Shown: positions 33,744 through 42,236 of the stretch, piece by piece
How the letters are laid out: the number at the start of each line of letters is the position of its first letter
Position numbering within the stretch: position 1 is the stretch's first letter
NCBI GenBank assembly: GCA_937888775.1
Contig: CALAQT010000349.1
Coordinates: 1 to 46,321 of the forward strand
Direction of reading: 5' to 3'
DNA length: 46,321 nt
Source of the DNA: an uncultured Actinomycetes bacterium
GTDB taxonomy: Bacteria > Actinomycetota > Thermoleophilia > Solirubrobacterales > Solirubrobacteraceae
Program-made: the position numbers and the translations under genes
The notes under the pieces: model-generated
The model's input: the letters and a program-made list of their open reading frames with translations, nothing else
Database searches by the model: none
Told to the model about the DNA's origin: nothing

Positions 33744-35161
33744 GGCGCCGTCTTCCAGCCGGGCGTGGTCCGACCCCGGCTCGGCCCGTAGCCGCTCGGC
33801 ATCGCCACCGAGCTGCCAGGAAGCGAACCCGCCCACCCCGTGGCGCTCGCCCAGGGCTCGTCGTGCTGGTCGGGCTGGGTGACCGGCTCGGGGGGCCGCC
33901 AGCTCGCCTCCGGCGTTCGGTCGCGCCAGCGCTCGGCCCCGATCGCCTCGGCGACCTGCTCGAGCGCGCCCAGGCTGTGGCCGCTGACCAGCGCGTCGCA
34001 GTAGGGAAGCGCCGCGGCCATGCCGCCGGCCCGCGGCGCGAAGCCGGCCGCGGCGGCGCGCGGGTTGACCCAGACGATCCGGTAGGCCAGCCGCGCCAAG
34101 CGCTCCATCTCGCGCCCGACCAGGCTCGGGTCACCCCGCTCCCAGCCGTCAGAGAGGATCACCACCACCGCGCCGCGGGCCATCCCGCGCCGTCCGTGGC
34201 GGTCGTTGAAGCTCTTCAGCGCATCGCCGATCCGGGTACCGCTGGACCAGTCCGGAGCGGTGGCGGCGGCCTGCTGGATGGCGCGATCTGGGTTGCGCGA
34301 GCGCAGCGCCCGGGTCAGGCGGGTCAGCCGCGTGGCGAACGCGAACGCCTCGTTATTCGTCCCACCCACCCGGCCGTTTCCAGCGGCGCAGGTGACGAAC
34401 TGCAGATAGGCCCGCGCGTAGGGCTCCATCGAGCCGGAGATGTCACACAGCAGGACGATCCGCCGGCGCACAATCCGCCGCCGGCGCCGCGCCAGCCGGA
34501 TCGGATCGCCACCGGTGCGCATGCTCTCGCGCAGGGTCCGCCGCATGTCGATGCGGGCGCCGTGGCGGTAACGCTCGGCGCGGCGGGTGCGTCGCTGCGG
34601 CGTGGCGAGCCGGAGCTTGGCCATCAGCCGGTAGAGCTGGGCGAGCTCGTCGGCTCCCAACGCGTCGAAGCGCTTGCCGCGGATCAGCTCCTCGTCGCTG
34701 GCGGCGACCGGCACCGGGAGCTCACGCTCGTCCTGGTCACGAGCACCACGTCGCGGGGAGGGCGAGGATCCCGCCGACCACAGGTCGTCGGCCCCGGCCG
34801 GCTCGCGCGTCGGGGGCCGTGACGAACGTGGTCGCTCGTCGGGTGGTGCGGGCACCTGCCGGGAATCGTCGGGCACCAGGGTCTCGCCCCCACGTTCGCG
34901 CCCGAACACCGACGCGAACACGGCGTCGAATGCCCTGACCTGCGCGACGTCTGAGACGAACACCGCCCGCGCGGTCCAGTACAGGCGCCGGCGCGCGACC
35001 GGGCGTACGAGCGTCAGCGACTCGGCAAAGCGTGTGGCGCGCTCGGCACTCACCGGCACCCCTGCCTCGTGCAGGCGGCGGCTGAACGCACCGGCCAGCG
35101 CCGGCAGATCCAGGTGGACCGTCTCGACCGCGAACGCCTCACCCGATGCAGGTGCCTTCAC
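33740..35161 (-). CDS. coxE: CoxE: VWA-domain partner of CoxD
   Basis: The product has 473 residues. An N-terminal helical region and a linker rich in Pro/Arg precede a VWA domain with the MIDAS motif DISGSM at 240-245 and a later Thr/Asp (ILSDGWERG). CoxE-type proteins pair with MoxR ATPase CoxD to insert copper and sulphur into the CODH active site. The GTG start overlaps the coxD stop. The C-terminal tail is longer than the VWA core and low in complexity. Confidence 0.9.
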   Translation of the reverse strand: MKAPASGEAFAVETVHLDLPALAGAFSRRLHEAGVPVSAERATRFAESLTLVRPVARRRLYWTARAVFVSDVAQVRAFDAVFASVFGRERGGETLVPDDSRQVPAPPDERPRSSRPPTREPAGADDLWSAGSSPSPRRGARDQDERELPVPVAASDEELIRGKRFDALGADELAQLYRLMAKLRLATPQRRTRRAERYRHGARIDMRRTLRESMRTGGDPIRLARRRRRIVRRRIVLLCDISGSMEPYARAYLQFVTCAAGNGRVGGTNNEAFAFATRLTRLTRALRSRNPDRAIQQAAATAPDWSSGTRIGDALKSFNDRHGRRGMARGAVVVILSDGWERGDPSLVGREMERLARLAYRIVWVNPRAAAAGFAPRAGGMAAALPYCDALVSGHSLGALEQVAEAIGAERWRDRTPEASWRPPEPVTQPDQHDEPWASATGWAGSLPGSSVAMPSGYGPSRGRTTPGWKTAP

Positions 35162-36150
35162 TGCACCCCCGCCATCAGTTTGGCCAGGCCGGCGGCCCGG
35201 ATCACTTCCTGGTCCTCGCGGTACTTCAGGACCGAGCCAAGAGTGCGGTCCATCGCGGCCTCGCTGAGCGTCTCGACGCCCAGCAGGTGCAGCGCGGCAA
35301 GCCAGTCGATCGCCTCGGCGATGCCCGGTGGCTTCTGGATGTCGCCGTCACGCATCCGTGAGACGGCGTCGGCGACCTGCACGGCGAGGGTCGCCGAGGC
35401 GGCCTTGACGCGCCGGCGGATGATGTCGACCTCGCGCGCCGAGCTCGGGTAGTCGATCCAGTGATACAGGCAGCGGCGCTTGACGGCATCGTGGAGGTCG
35501 CGAGTCCGGTTGGAGGTCAGCACGATGATCGGCGGGTGCGTCGCTCGGATCGTGCCGATCTCGGGGATCGTCACGGTCGCCTCGGCCAGCAGCTCAAGGA
35601 GGAACGCTTCGAAGTCGTCGTCAGCGCGGTCGATCTCGTCGATCAGCAGCACCGCAGGTCGCGGTCCGGGGTGCTGCAGGGCGCGCAGCAGCGGGCGTGC
35701 GGTCAGGTAATCGGGGCCGAACAGGTCGTCCTCGCGCAGCTCCGTCCCGCGCGCGTCAGCCAGCCGGATCGAGAGCAGCTGGCGGGGGTAGTTCCATTCG
35801 TAGAGCGCTTCGGCCGCGTCGATGCCCTCGTAGCACTGCAGCCGGATCAGCGGCGTGTCGAGCACCGCCGCCAGCGACTTGCCGGCCTCGGTCTTGCCGA
35901 CGCCCGCCTCGCCCTCGAGCAGCAACGGCTGCGGCAGGCGCAGGCTGAGGAACATCGACGTCGCCAGCCCCTCGTCGACCAGATAATCCACAGCGGCCAG
36001 CCGGCGGGCAAGCGTCTCGACATCGGGCACGAGGTGGCCGACCTCGGCCGCCGCCTCGAGGTGATCGGGAAGATGGTCATCGACGCCGCCGACGGCCTCA
36101 GGTCCATCGCCGGGATCGGACCCGCCCACCCTCCCCCCAGCCACCGTCAT
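35158..36150 (-). CDS. coxD: CoxD: MoxR-family AAA+ ATPase
   Basis: The product has 330 residues. Walker A GEAGVGKT is at 80-87. Walker B is AVLLIDEIDRADDDFE (about 168), followed by sensor 1 VLTSNRTRDLHDAVKRR with the arginine finger region. An acidic N-terminal extension rich in Gly/Asp is present. It remodels CODH during maturation of the copper-sulphide-molybdenum centre. The ATG overlaps the coxL-2 stop (ATGA) and the stop overlaps coxE, so coxL-coxD-coxE are one translational unit. Confidence 0.92.
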   Translation of the reverse strand: MTVAGGRVGGSDPGDGPEAVGGVDDHLPDHLEAAAEVGHLVPDVETLARRLAAVDYLVDEGLATSMFLSLRLPQPLLLEGEAGVGKTEAGKSLAAVLDTPLIRLQCYEGIDAAEALYEWNYPRQLLSIRLADARGTELREDDLFGPDYLTARPLLRALQHPGPRPAVLLIDEIDRADDDFEAFLLELLAEATVTIPEIGTIRATHPPIIVLTSNRTRDLHDAVKRRCLYHWIDYPSSAREVDIIRRRVKAASATLAVQVADAVSRMRDGDIQKPPGIAEAIDWLAALHLLGVETLSEAAMDRTLGSVLKYREDQEVIRAAGLAKLMAGVQ

Positions 36151-38531
36151 TGCGGCGGCTCGGGGCGTCCCTGCATCGCCGCCCACACCCGCGCCGGGTT
36201 GCACGGCATGTCGATCTGGGTGACGCCGTAGGTCTCGTGCAGCGCGTCGATCACGGCGTTGACGATCGCCGGCGGCGAGCCGACGTTGGGCGACTCGCCG
36301 ACGCCCTTGGCACCCAGCGGATGGTGCGGACACGGCGTGACCGTCTCCCCCAGTTCGAAGTCGGGGCATTCGAGCGCGGTCGGGATCAGATAGTCCATGA
36401 ACGAGGAGTTCAGGCAGTTCCCCTCCGCGTCGAACGAGATCAGCTCCATCAGCGCGATCCCGATCCCTTCTGCCAGACCGCCATGGATCTGCCCGTCCAC
36501 GATCATCGGATTGATCCGTACGCCGCAATCGTCGACGGCGATGAACCGCCGGACCGTGACCTGCGCCGTGTCCGGGTCGATGTCGACTACGGCGATGTAG
36601 GCGCCGTACGGATAGGTCAAGTTGGGCGGGTCGTAGATCACCTGCGCGTCCAGGCCACCCTCCATCCCCTCCGGCATCGGCTGGCCGCTGTAGGCGTACG
36701 CGGCGATGTCCTCGATCAGCGCGCCCTGCTCCGGGTCGCCCTTGACGTACCAGCGGCCCTTCTCCCAGGCCAGGTCCTCGGGCCGGGTCTCGAGCATCGC
36801 TGCCGCGATCAATCGCGCCTTGTCACGCACCTTGCGTGACACCACAGCGACCGCAGCGCCGGACACCGGCGTCGAGCGACTGCCGTAGGTGCCAAGCCCG
36901 TACGGGGTCCGGTCGGTGTCGCCGTGACGCACCTGGACATCCTCCGGCGGGATCCCGAGTTCCTCCGCGACGATCTGCGCGAACGTCGTCTCGTGGCCCT
37001 GACCCTGCGTCTGCGCGCTGATCGAGACCATCGCCTTGCCCGACGGGTGGACCCTAAGATCGGCGCCATCGTTCATCGACATGCCAAGGATGTCCATGTG
37101 CTTACGCGGACCGGCGCCGACGCCCTCGGTGAAGAACGAAACTCCGATCCCCATCAGCTCTCCGCGGGCTCGCTTCTCGGCCTGCTCGCGGCGCAGGTCG
37201 TCGTAGCCGGCGATCTCCATCGCGACCCGCATCGTCTCGGCATAGTTACCCGAGTCATACGTCCAGCCAGTCGTCGTCTCGTACGGGAACTGATCGGGAG
37301 CGATGAAGCTCTTCATCCGCAGCTCGATCGGGTCGACCCCGATCTCGAGCGCTAGCGCGTCGACCATCCGCTCGACCAGATACACGGCCTCGGTGATCCG
37401 GAACGAGCACCGATAGGCGACTCCGCCCGGGGCCTTGTTGGTGTAGACGGCCTTCACCTTGACGTGCGAGGCCTCCAGTGTGTAGGAGCCGCAGCAGATG
37501 TGAAAGAAGCCGGCCGGGAACTTGGTTGGCTGGGCGGTCGAGTCAAACGCTCCGTGATCGGCGATCGCATCGACCCGCAGGCCGGTGATCTTGCCGTCCT
37601 TGGAGCAAATCTCGGAGTGCATGATGTAGTCGCGGGCAAAGCCCGTCGACATCAGGTTCTCCGAGCGGTCTTCGACCCACTTGACCGGGACGCCGGCGAC
37701 GATCGAGCCGGCGATCGCGCACACGTAGCCCGGATAGATCGGCACCTTGTTGCCAAAGCCGCCGCCGATGTCGTTGCAGCGGATGCGGATCATGTGCTCG
37801 GCCAGTCCGGCCACATGCGCGTACACCGTCCGGTGCACGTTCGGGGCCTGGTTGCCGTTATAGATGTCCAGCTGGCCGGTCTTGGGATTGAAGTCGGCGA
37901 TCATGCCGCAGGTCTCCAGCGGCGCCGGATGACAGCGCGGGTAGATGATGTCGCGCGTCACGACCGTGTCGGCCTCGGCGAAGACGCGGTCGGTCGCCTG
38001 CTCATCACCGGCTTCCCAGGTGGGGCTGGCGACATTGTCGACCTGTCCGTGCTTATCGTCGCGGATCAGCGGCGCGTCGGGGTCAAGCGCCTTGCGGGCG
38101 TTGACCACCGCCGGTAGCGGCTCGTACTCGACGTCGATCAGCGGCAGTGCGTCGCGCGCGGTGTACTCGTCGACGGCGATCACGAACGCGACCTCCTGGC
38201 CCTGGAAGCGAACCTTGTCGCCCGCCAGCACGGCCTGCGTGTCATAGGAGATCGTCGGCATCCAGGCGAGGCCGAGCGTCTCCAGATCCTTGGCCGTGAC
38301 CACTGCCGCCACGCCGGGATGCGCCAGCGCCGCCGAGGTGTCGATCGAGACGATCCGAGCATGCGCGTACGGGCTGCGCAGAATCGCGCCGTGCACCATC
38401 CCCGGCAGACGAATGTCGTCCAGATACGTGCCCTGCCCACGGATGAACCGCGCGTCCTCCTTGCGCTTGAGCCGCCCAAAGCCGATCGGACGCTCCGTGC
38501 TCGGACTGGGAAGGTTCTCGGCGATCGCCAT
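36147..38531 (-). CDS. coxL: CoxL-2: form I CO dehydrogenase large subunit
   Basis: The protein has 794 residues from ATG 38531, with AGGAGG 7 nt upstream. The loop AYRCSFR (about 372-378) is the exact form I motif; the catalytic Glu is in GAKGVGES; IGGGFGNK and QTQGQGHETT bind the cofactor. It is highly similar along its whole length to CoxL-1, including GVGAGPR and YGSRSTPVSGA, so the two are recent paralogues. It is in the classical M-S-L-D-E order and is the better candidate for the main enzyme. Confidence 0.95.
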   Translation of the reverse strand: MAIAENLPSPSTERPIGFGRLKRKEDARFIRGQGTYLDDIRLPGMVHGAILRSPYAHARIVSIDTSAALAHPGVAAVVTAKDLETLGLAWMPTISYDTQAVLAGDKVRFQGQEVAFVIAVDEYTARDALPLIDVEYEPLPAVVNARKALDPDAPLIRDDKHGQVDNVASPTWEAGDEQATDRVFAEADTVVTRDIIYPRCHPAPLETCGMIADFNPKTGQLDIYNGNQAPNVHRTVYAHVAGLAEHMIRIRCNDIGGGFGNKVPIYPGYVCAIAGSIVAGVPVKWVEDRSENLMSTGFARDYIMHSEICSKDGKITGLRVDAIADHGAFDSTAQPTKFPAGFFHICCGSYTLEASHVKVKAVYTNKAPGGVAYRCSFRITEAVYLVERMVDALALEIGVDPIELRMKSFIAPDQFPYETTTGWTYDSGNYAETMRVAMEIAGYDDLRREQAEKRARGELMGIGVSFFTEGVGAGPRKHMDILGMSMNDGADLRVHPSGKAMVSISAQTQGQGHETTFAQIVAEELGIPPEDVQVRHGDTDRTPYGLGTYGSRSTPVSGAAVAVVSRKVRDKARLIAAAMLETRPEDLAWEKGRWYVKGDPEQGALIEDIAAYAYSGQPMPEGMEGGLDAQVIYDPPNLTYPYGAYIAVVDIDPDTAQVTVRRFIAVDDCGVRINPMIVDGQIHGGLAEGIGIALMELISFDAEGNCLNSSFMDYLIPTALECPDFELGETVTPCPHHPLGAKGVGESPNVGSPPAIVNAVIDALHETYGVTQIDMPCNPARVWAAMQGRPEPPQ

Positions 38532-38533
38532 GC

Positions 38534-39034
38534 TCACGCCTCCTGTCGGGTGTTCGATGAGCGGATGTCATCGCGGCTTCCATGTTCGGCCGCCCACTGG
38601 ATCGCACTGACGATGTTCTTGTAACCGGTACAGCGACAGATCGCGCCTGAGATCGCGGTGCGGATCTCGTGTTCTGTGGGGTTTGGGTTCTCGTCTAGGA
38701 GCGCGCGGGCGGTCATCAGCATCCCGGGCGTGCAGAAACCGCAGTGCAGCGCGTGCAGTTCGTGAAAGCCTGCTTGAACTGGGTCGAGTTGGCCGTTGAC
38801 CTCGAGCGATTCGACGGTCCGGATTTCGTGGCCCTCGCACATCACGGCCAGCGTGGTGCAGGACTTCAGCGGTTGACCGTCCATCAGGACCACGCAGGCG
38901 CCGCAGTTGGATGTGTCGCAGCCCCAGTGGGTGCCGGTCAGGCCCGGGGTGTCGCGGATGAAGTGCACCAGCAGCTGGCGCGCCTCGGTCTCACGCGTGA
39001 TCTGCTGGCCGTTGATCGTGATCGTGACTTGCAT
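38534..39034 (-). CDS. coxS: CoxS-2: iron-sulphur subunit
   Basis: The protein has 166 residues. The ferredoxin-type [2Fe-2S] cysteines are in WGCDTSNCGACVV and ...SCTTL, and the helical-domain cluster is in LHCGFCTPGM...ICRCTGY. It passes electrons from the molybdenum site to the FAD subunit. The stop is 2 nt from the coxL-2 start and the start is 7 nt after coxM-2. The C-terminus is slightly longer than CoxS-1. Confidence 0.93.
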   Translation of the reverse strand: MQVTITINGQQITRETEARQLLVHFIRDTPGLTGTHWGCDTSNCGACVVLMDGQPLKSCTTLAVMCEGHEIRTVESLEVNGQLDPVQAGFHELHALHCGFCTPGMLMTARALLDENPNPTEHEIRTAISGAICRCTGYKNIVSAIQWAAEHGSRDDIRSSNTRQEA

Positions 39035-39041
39035 ACTCGGG

Positions 39042-39917
39042 TTAGGCCTCCTGTTTGAGCGCTCGGGCGATCGCGCGCCGGAGCGCTCGCCCGGTCAGCA
39101 CGCCAGCGAGATGGCGCTTGTAATCGACCGGTCCGCGGCCGTCGGCCGACGGCGAGCAGTCCGCCGAAGCGATCTCCCCTACCTGCGAGAACAGCCCTTC
39201 TGACGGTGTGCTGCCGCGCAGGAGCTCCTCGGCGCGCGCGAGGTGAACCGTCGTCGGACCGACCGCGCTGAGCGCGATCCCGACATCGGTGATCGAGCCA
39301 CCATCGATCCAGACCGCGACCGACGCCGCGGCGATCGCCCAGTCCCCCGCGCGCCGCTCGACCTTCTCGTGCGCGCTGCCGCCACCGGGCCGCAACGCGA
39401 TCCGGATCTCGGTCACCATCTCACCATCGCCGACCGCGGTCATATACGGCCCTACGTGAAAGTCATCCATGTCCACGATGCGCTCCCCGTCAGCACCGCG
39501 GATCACGACCCTGGCCTTGACCGCCGAGCAGACCGCGCTGAGGTCCTCGGCCGCGTCGGCCTGACACAACGAGCCCCCGATCGTTCCGCGGTTGCGGACC
39601 ACCGGGTCGGCGATCACCTCCTCGGCGTCGGCGAACACGGGGAAGTGACGCGCGAGCAGCTCGGACTTCAACAGCTCCACGTGGCGCGTCAGCGCCCCGA
39701 TCCGGATCTCGTCGTCGGCGGTACGGATGTATGACAACTCGGTCAGATCGTTGATATCGATCAGATGCTCGGGGTTGGCCAGGCGCAGCTTCATCATCGG
39801 CAACAGGCTGTGCCCGCCGGCGATGATCCGCGCGTCAGACCCGAGCCGCGCCAGCGAAGCGATCGCGCCTTCGACGCTGGTCGCGCGCTCGTACTCAAAC
39901 GGGGCTGGAGTCTGCAC
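39042..39917 (-). CDS. coxM: CoxM-2: FAD subunit
   Basis: The protein has 291 residues. The FAD pyrophosphate motifs are AGGHSLLPMMKLRL (about 36) and TIGGSLCQADAAEDL (about 111), followed by a CODH FAD C-terminal domain. It starts with GTG 39917, with GAGG 9 nt upstream, and is 3 nt after the long membrane protein. It accepts electrons from CoxS and delivers them to the membrane acceptor. About 60% of visible positions match CoxM-1 by eye; I did not compute the value. Confidence 0.92.
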   Translation of the reverse strand: MQTPAPFEYERATSVEGAIASLARLGSDARIIAGGHSLLPMMKLRLANPEHLIDINDLTELSYIRTADDEIRIGALTRHVELLKSELLARHFPVFADAEEVIADPVVRNRGTIGGSLCQADAAEDLSAVCSAVKARVVIRGADGERIVDMDDFHVGPYMTAVGDGEMVTEIRIALRPGGGSAHEKVERRAGDWAIAAASVAVWIDGGSITDVGIALSAVGPTTVHLARAEELLRGSTPSEGLFSQVGEIASADCSPSADGRGPVDYKRHLAGVLTGRALRRAIARALKQEA

Positions 39918-39920
39918 TGG

Positions 39921-40535
39921 TCAAGTCCTCTCTTGCCGGACCGGCATCCGCTTGCGCGGCGCGCCGACCTCTTCATCAGGGTCGTACTGAACCGGCGAAT
40001 CGACGCCGATCACCGGCGACCGCGGCAATCGCGCCGGCCGCGTGTTACGAACATCCGGATACAGAGTCCCGGCGGCGCTGCTCCCATAGGCTGGATTGCG
40101 CAGCGCCGGACCGTCGGGGGACGCCGCCGCGATCGGCGCTTCACGGCCCAGGCGCGCCAGCGTCAACGTGCCGCGCGTATAGACCTCGCTGATCCGCGGC
40201 GCCTTGGTCTCAGAGCTCTTTGGAAAGTTGCGCAACCCCGCCGAGGCGGACCCGGGATACAGGCCCTCGAGCAGACCCATCGAGTCGCGCATCCCGGCCT
40301 TCTTGACGAGCAGTCCCTCGAGCAGATCCACGCCCGCGTCGAGGTTGGCGTTGATCGTGTTGACGACGTCGCCGACCGGCGCGCTCTTCTCGATGATCCC
40401 CACCACCCCCGCGATCGCCTGATCAAGCCCCGCGGTGATCTTGCGCAGCGCCAAGATCGTCGAGACGAGGTAGTAAACGACCGCTAAGACGATCAGCAGT
40501 ACCGCGATGATCATCACCACACCGGCAGCCGGCAT
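39921..40535 (-). CDS. Membrane protein 5 of the cox-embedded set
   Basis: The protein has 204 residues, with GGAGG before ATG. The N-terminal membrane span VVMIIAVLLIVLAVVYYLVSTILALRKI leads to an amphipathic helical stretch (AGLDQAIAGVVGIIEKSAPVGDVVNTINANLDAGVDLLEG). It has a long Pro/Arg/Ser-rich, probably disordered tail with no enzyme motif. It is the last and largest of five similar genes and is followed 3 nt later by coxM-2. A membrane-anchor or scaffold role for CODH is inference. Confidence 0.7.
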   Translation of the reverse strand: MPAAGVVMIIAVLLIVLAVVYYLVSTILALRKITAGLDQAIAGVVGIIEKSAPVGDVVNTINANLDAGVDLLEGLLVKKAGMRDSMGLLEGLYPGSASAGLRNFPKSSETKAPRISEVYTRGTLTLARLGREAPIAAASPDGPALRNPAYGSSAAGTLYPDVRNTRPARLPRSPVIGVDSPVQYDPDEEVGAPRKRMPVRQERT

Positions 40536-40549
40536 CGCTCAACCTCCAA

Positions 40550-40807
40550 TCATGCGTCGTCGAGGATCACGTCGAGCGACCCGCCGTAGTCAGCGGCCGC
40601 CTCAATCGTCGCAATGACCCGGTCCTGCGTGGTCAACAGCAACGGAACCGCATCCAAATCAGCCGAACCAGCCCGCGCCGCCGCCACCACCCGCTCCACG
40701 CTCGGCACAATCCGATTGGCAGCGTTCAACACGCCGCGCAGCAGGTAGACGACCACCGGCGCCAACCCCACCAGCAGGACGGCATCGCCGATCCACTCGA
40801 GCGTCAT
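40550..40807 (-). CDS. Membrane protein 4 of the cox-embedded set
   Basis: The protein has 85 residues. The single span LEWIGDAVLLVGLAPVVVYLLRGVLNAA is followed by an amphipathic helix (ERVVAAARAGSADLDAVPLLLTTQDRVIATIEAAADYGGSL). The start overlaps the stop of the previous gene (ATGA). It has the same span-plus-helix pattern as its neighbours without obvious sequence identity. Unknown family. Confidence 0.65.
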   Translation of the reverse strand: MTLEWIGDAVLLVGLAPVVVYLLRGVLNAANRIVPSVERVVAAARAGSADLDAVPLLLTTQDRVIATIEAAADYGGSLDVILDDA

Positions 40808-41079
40808 TTCGGCCTCCGCTCAGCCACGATCGCGGCTTTAGACGCGATTCCCGGCAGCGCCCCGACGATCACGTCAAACTGGGCGTTGATCGCCTTCACC
40901 GCCGGCTCCAGCGGACGCAGGTGCTCGGACTCCACACCCTCGAGCGCCCCCGCAAGAGTCTCAAGATTCTTCGACGCCGATTCCAGGCCAGTCCGGATCA
41001 AGATCAAGGCCGCCGCCAGCACCACCACGACGACCACGGCGAGCAGGACGCTCAGGATGGTGAGGGTCGTGGCGCTCAT
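40804..41079 (-). CDS. Membrane protein 3 of the cox-embedded set
   Basis: The protein has 91 residues. A very hydrophobic span, TILSVLLAVVVVVVLAAALILIRTGL, is followed by helix SASKNLETLAGALEGVESEHLRPLEPAVKAINAQFDVIVGAL, reminiscent of DUF948-type anchors. It is coupled on both sides by ATGA overlaps. Likely a helical stalk facing the cytoplasm or the outside; orientation is not clear. Confidence 0.65.
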   Translation of the reverse strand: MSATTLTILSVLLAVVVVVVLAAALILIRTGLESASKNLETLAGALEGVESEHLRPLEPAVKAINAQFDVIVGALPGIASKAAIVAERRPK

Positions 41080-41369
41080 CTTCCACCGAACCCGTCTGTG
41101 AGCGCGTTCATGTATCGGTCCTGAACCACGGCTTCCTGCACGATCAACCCGAGCACCGGCGCCGTCGCCTCCAGCTGCGGGATATTCGCGGTGTTGCCCG
41201 CCACCTTCCCGGCCACCTCCAGCAGGGCGCCAACCGACTTGTCGATGTCCATCACCGTGCGAACCAGGACGATCAACAGCGCCGCCACCGCCAGCGCCGC
41301 CACCAAGCCGATTAGGAGCGCGATCCCCCACGCTCCGTGATTCGAAAGCGCAGCCAGCGAAATCATCAT
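41076..41369 (-). CDS. Membrane protein 2 of the cox-embedded set
   Basis: The protein has 97 residues. A span (GIALLIGLVAALAVAALLIVLVRTVMDI) is followed by a helix with regularly placed Val, Leu and Ala (DKSVGALLEVAGKVAGNTANIPQLEATAPVLGLI) and a short charged end. It overlaps both neighbours by 4 nt. No signal peptidase site is seen, so the span stays as an anchor. Confidence 0.65.
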   Translation of the reverse strand: MMISLAALSNHGAWGIALLIGLVAALAVAALLIVLVRTVMDIDKSVGALLEVAGKVAGNTANIPQLEATAPVLGLIVQEAVVQDRYMNALTDGFGGR

Positions 41370-41629
41370 CGACCCACCGCCACCTTCCGCAACGCCCGCG
41401 CCGCATGCAGGATCCTGACCCCCGAATCATTGATCTGACCAACGCCGCTGAGCCCCATCGTCTGCTCGCGCACCTTCTCAACCCCCGTTACGGCCCCCCG
41501 CGCCTGCTTGGCGATCTTCGACGCCAGCACGACGATCGTGATCACGATCGCCGCCGCCACGAGCACGACGACGACGCCTAGCACCAGCCCTATGGCCCAA
41601 CCGGTCGAAGCACCAACCACGATAGGCAT
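41366..41629 (-). CDS. Membrane protein 1 of the cox-embedded set
   Basis: An 87-residue protein. ATG 41629 is chosen over GTG 41635 because GGGAGG has better spacing. A span (GWAIGLVLGVVVVLVAAAIVITIVVLASKI) is followed by helix AKQARGAVTGVEKVREQTMGLSGVGQINDSGVRILHAARAL. It is the first gene of the five and lies after a 120-nt gap with a hairpin and operator palindrome, so this may be the start of the second transcription unit of the locus. Confidence 0.65.
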   Translation of the reverse strand: MPIVVGASTGWAIGLVLGVVVVLVAAAIVITIVVLASKIAKQARGAVTGVEKVREQTMGLSGVGQINDSGVRILHAARALRKVAVGR

Positions 41630-41708
41630 CAACACCTCCCTCGACTGCTAAACGGAAGCGGACGGCCGGCGGCGCCGGACGTTCTCCTCTCCTGTCCTAA
41701 CTGTGGCG

Positions 41709-41732
41709 CGGTTGCGGTGGTTGCCGCAACCG
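41709..41732. promoter_or_regulatory. 9-bp perfect hairpin before the membrane-protein genes
   Basis: CGGTTGCGG, a 6-nt loop and CCGCAACCG lie in the 127-nt space between coxS-1 and membrane protein 1. No U-run, so it might be an operator, an RNA stability stem or a weak attenuator that lowers flow from coxM-coxS into the next unit. Confidence 0.5.
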
Positions 41733-41735
41733 TAG

Positions 41736-41751
41736 TTAAGCGATCACTTAG
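41736..41751. promoter_or_regulatory. CTAAG-N6-CTTAA site (cox operator 2)
   Basis: On the minus strand CTAAGTGATCGCTTAA. It differs from the palindrome upstream of coxL-1 by two bases in the 16 and has the same spacing. It sits upstream of the membrane-protein unit, so it plausibly controls that transcript. Confidence 0.6.
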
Positions 41752-41762
41752 CCCAAGCCAGC

Positions 41763-42236
41763 TCATGGCGATGCGTGCTCGGCTGCCCAGCGGATCGACC
41801 GCACGATCGTCGCATAGCCCGTGCAGCGGCAGATCTGGCCGGAGATCGCCTCCCGGATCTCGTTGTCTGTGAGCGGTGGCCCACCGCGACGGCGGTCGAG
41901 CAGCGCCCGCGCCGTGAGCATCATGCCCGATGTGCAGAAACCGCACTGGAGCCCGTGCTCCTCCCTGAATCCCGCTTGACTCGGATCGAGTACGCCATCG
42001 ATTTCAAGCCCCTCGACGGTCCGGATCTCGTGCCCCGCGGCGGTGGCGGCGAGCACCGTACAAGACTTGACAGGATCGCCGTCCATGAGCACCACGCAGG
42101 TGCCGCAGTTAGACGTATCACAGCCCCAGTGCGTGCCGGTCAGACGAAGCTCGTCGCGCAGGAAATGCACCAACAGCAGCCGGGGCTCGATCTCGCGCGT
42201 GTGCTCCTCGCCGTTGACCGCGACGGTCACCTGCAT
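41763..42236 (-). CDS. coxS: CoxS-1: iron-sulphur subunit
   Basis: The protein has 157 residues. It has all eight cluster cysteines in WGCDTSNCGTCVV, SCTVL and LQCGFCTSGM...ICRCTGY. ATG 42236 shares one base with the coxM-1 stop (TGATG). With coxM-1 it forms a second M-S pair without its own L gene next to it; CoxL-1, 10 kb away, is the likely partner. Sequence is close to CoxS-2 except for the loop RRRGGPPLTDNE. Confidence 0.93.
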   Translation of the reverse strand: MQVTVAVNGEEHTREIEPRLLLVHFLRDELRLTGTHWGCDTSNCGTCVVLMDGDPVKSCTVLAATAAGHEIRTVEGLEIDGVLDPSQAGFREEHGLQCGFCTSGMMLTARALLDRRRGGPPLTDNEIREAISGQICRCTGYATIVRSIRWAAEHASP

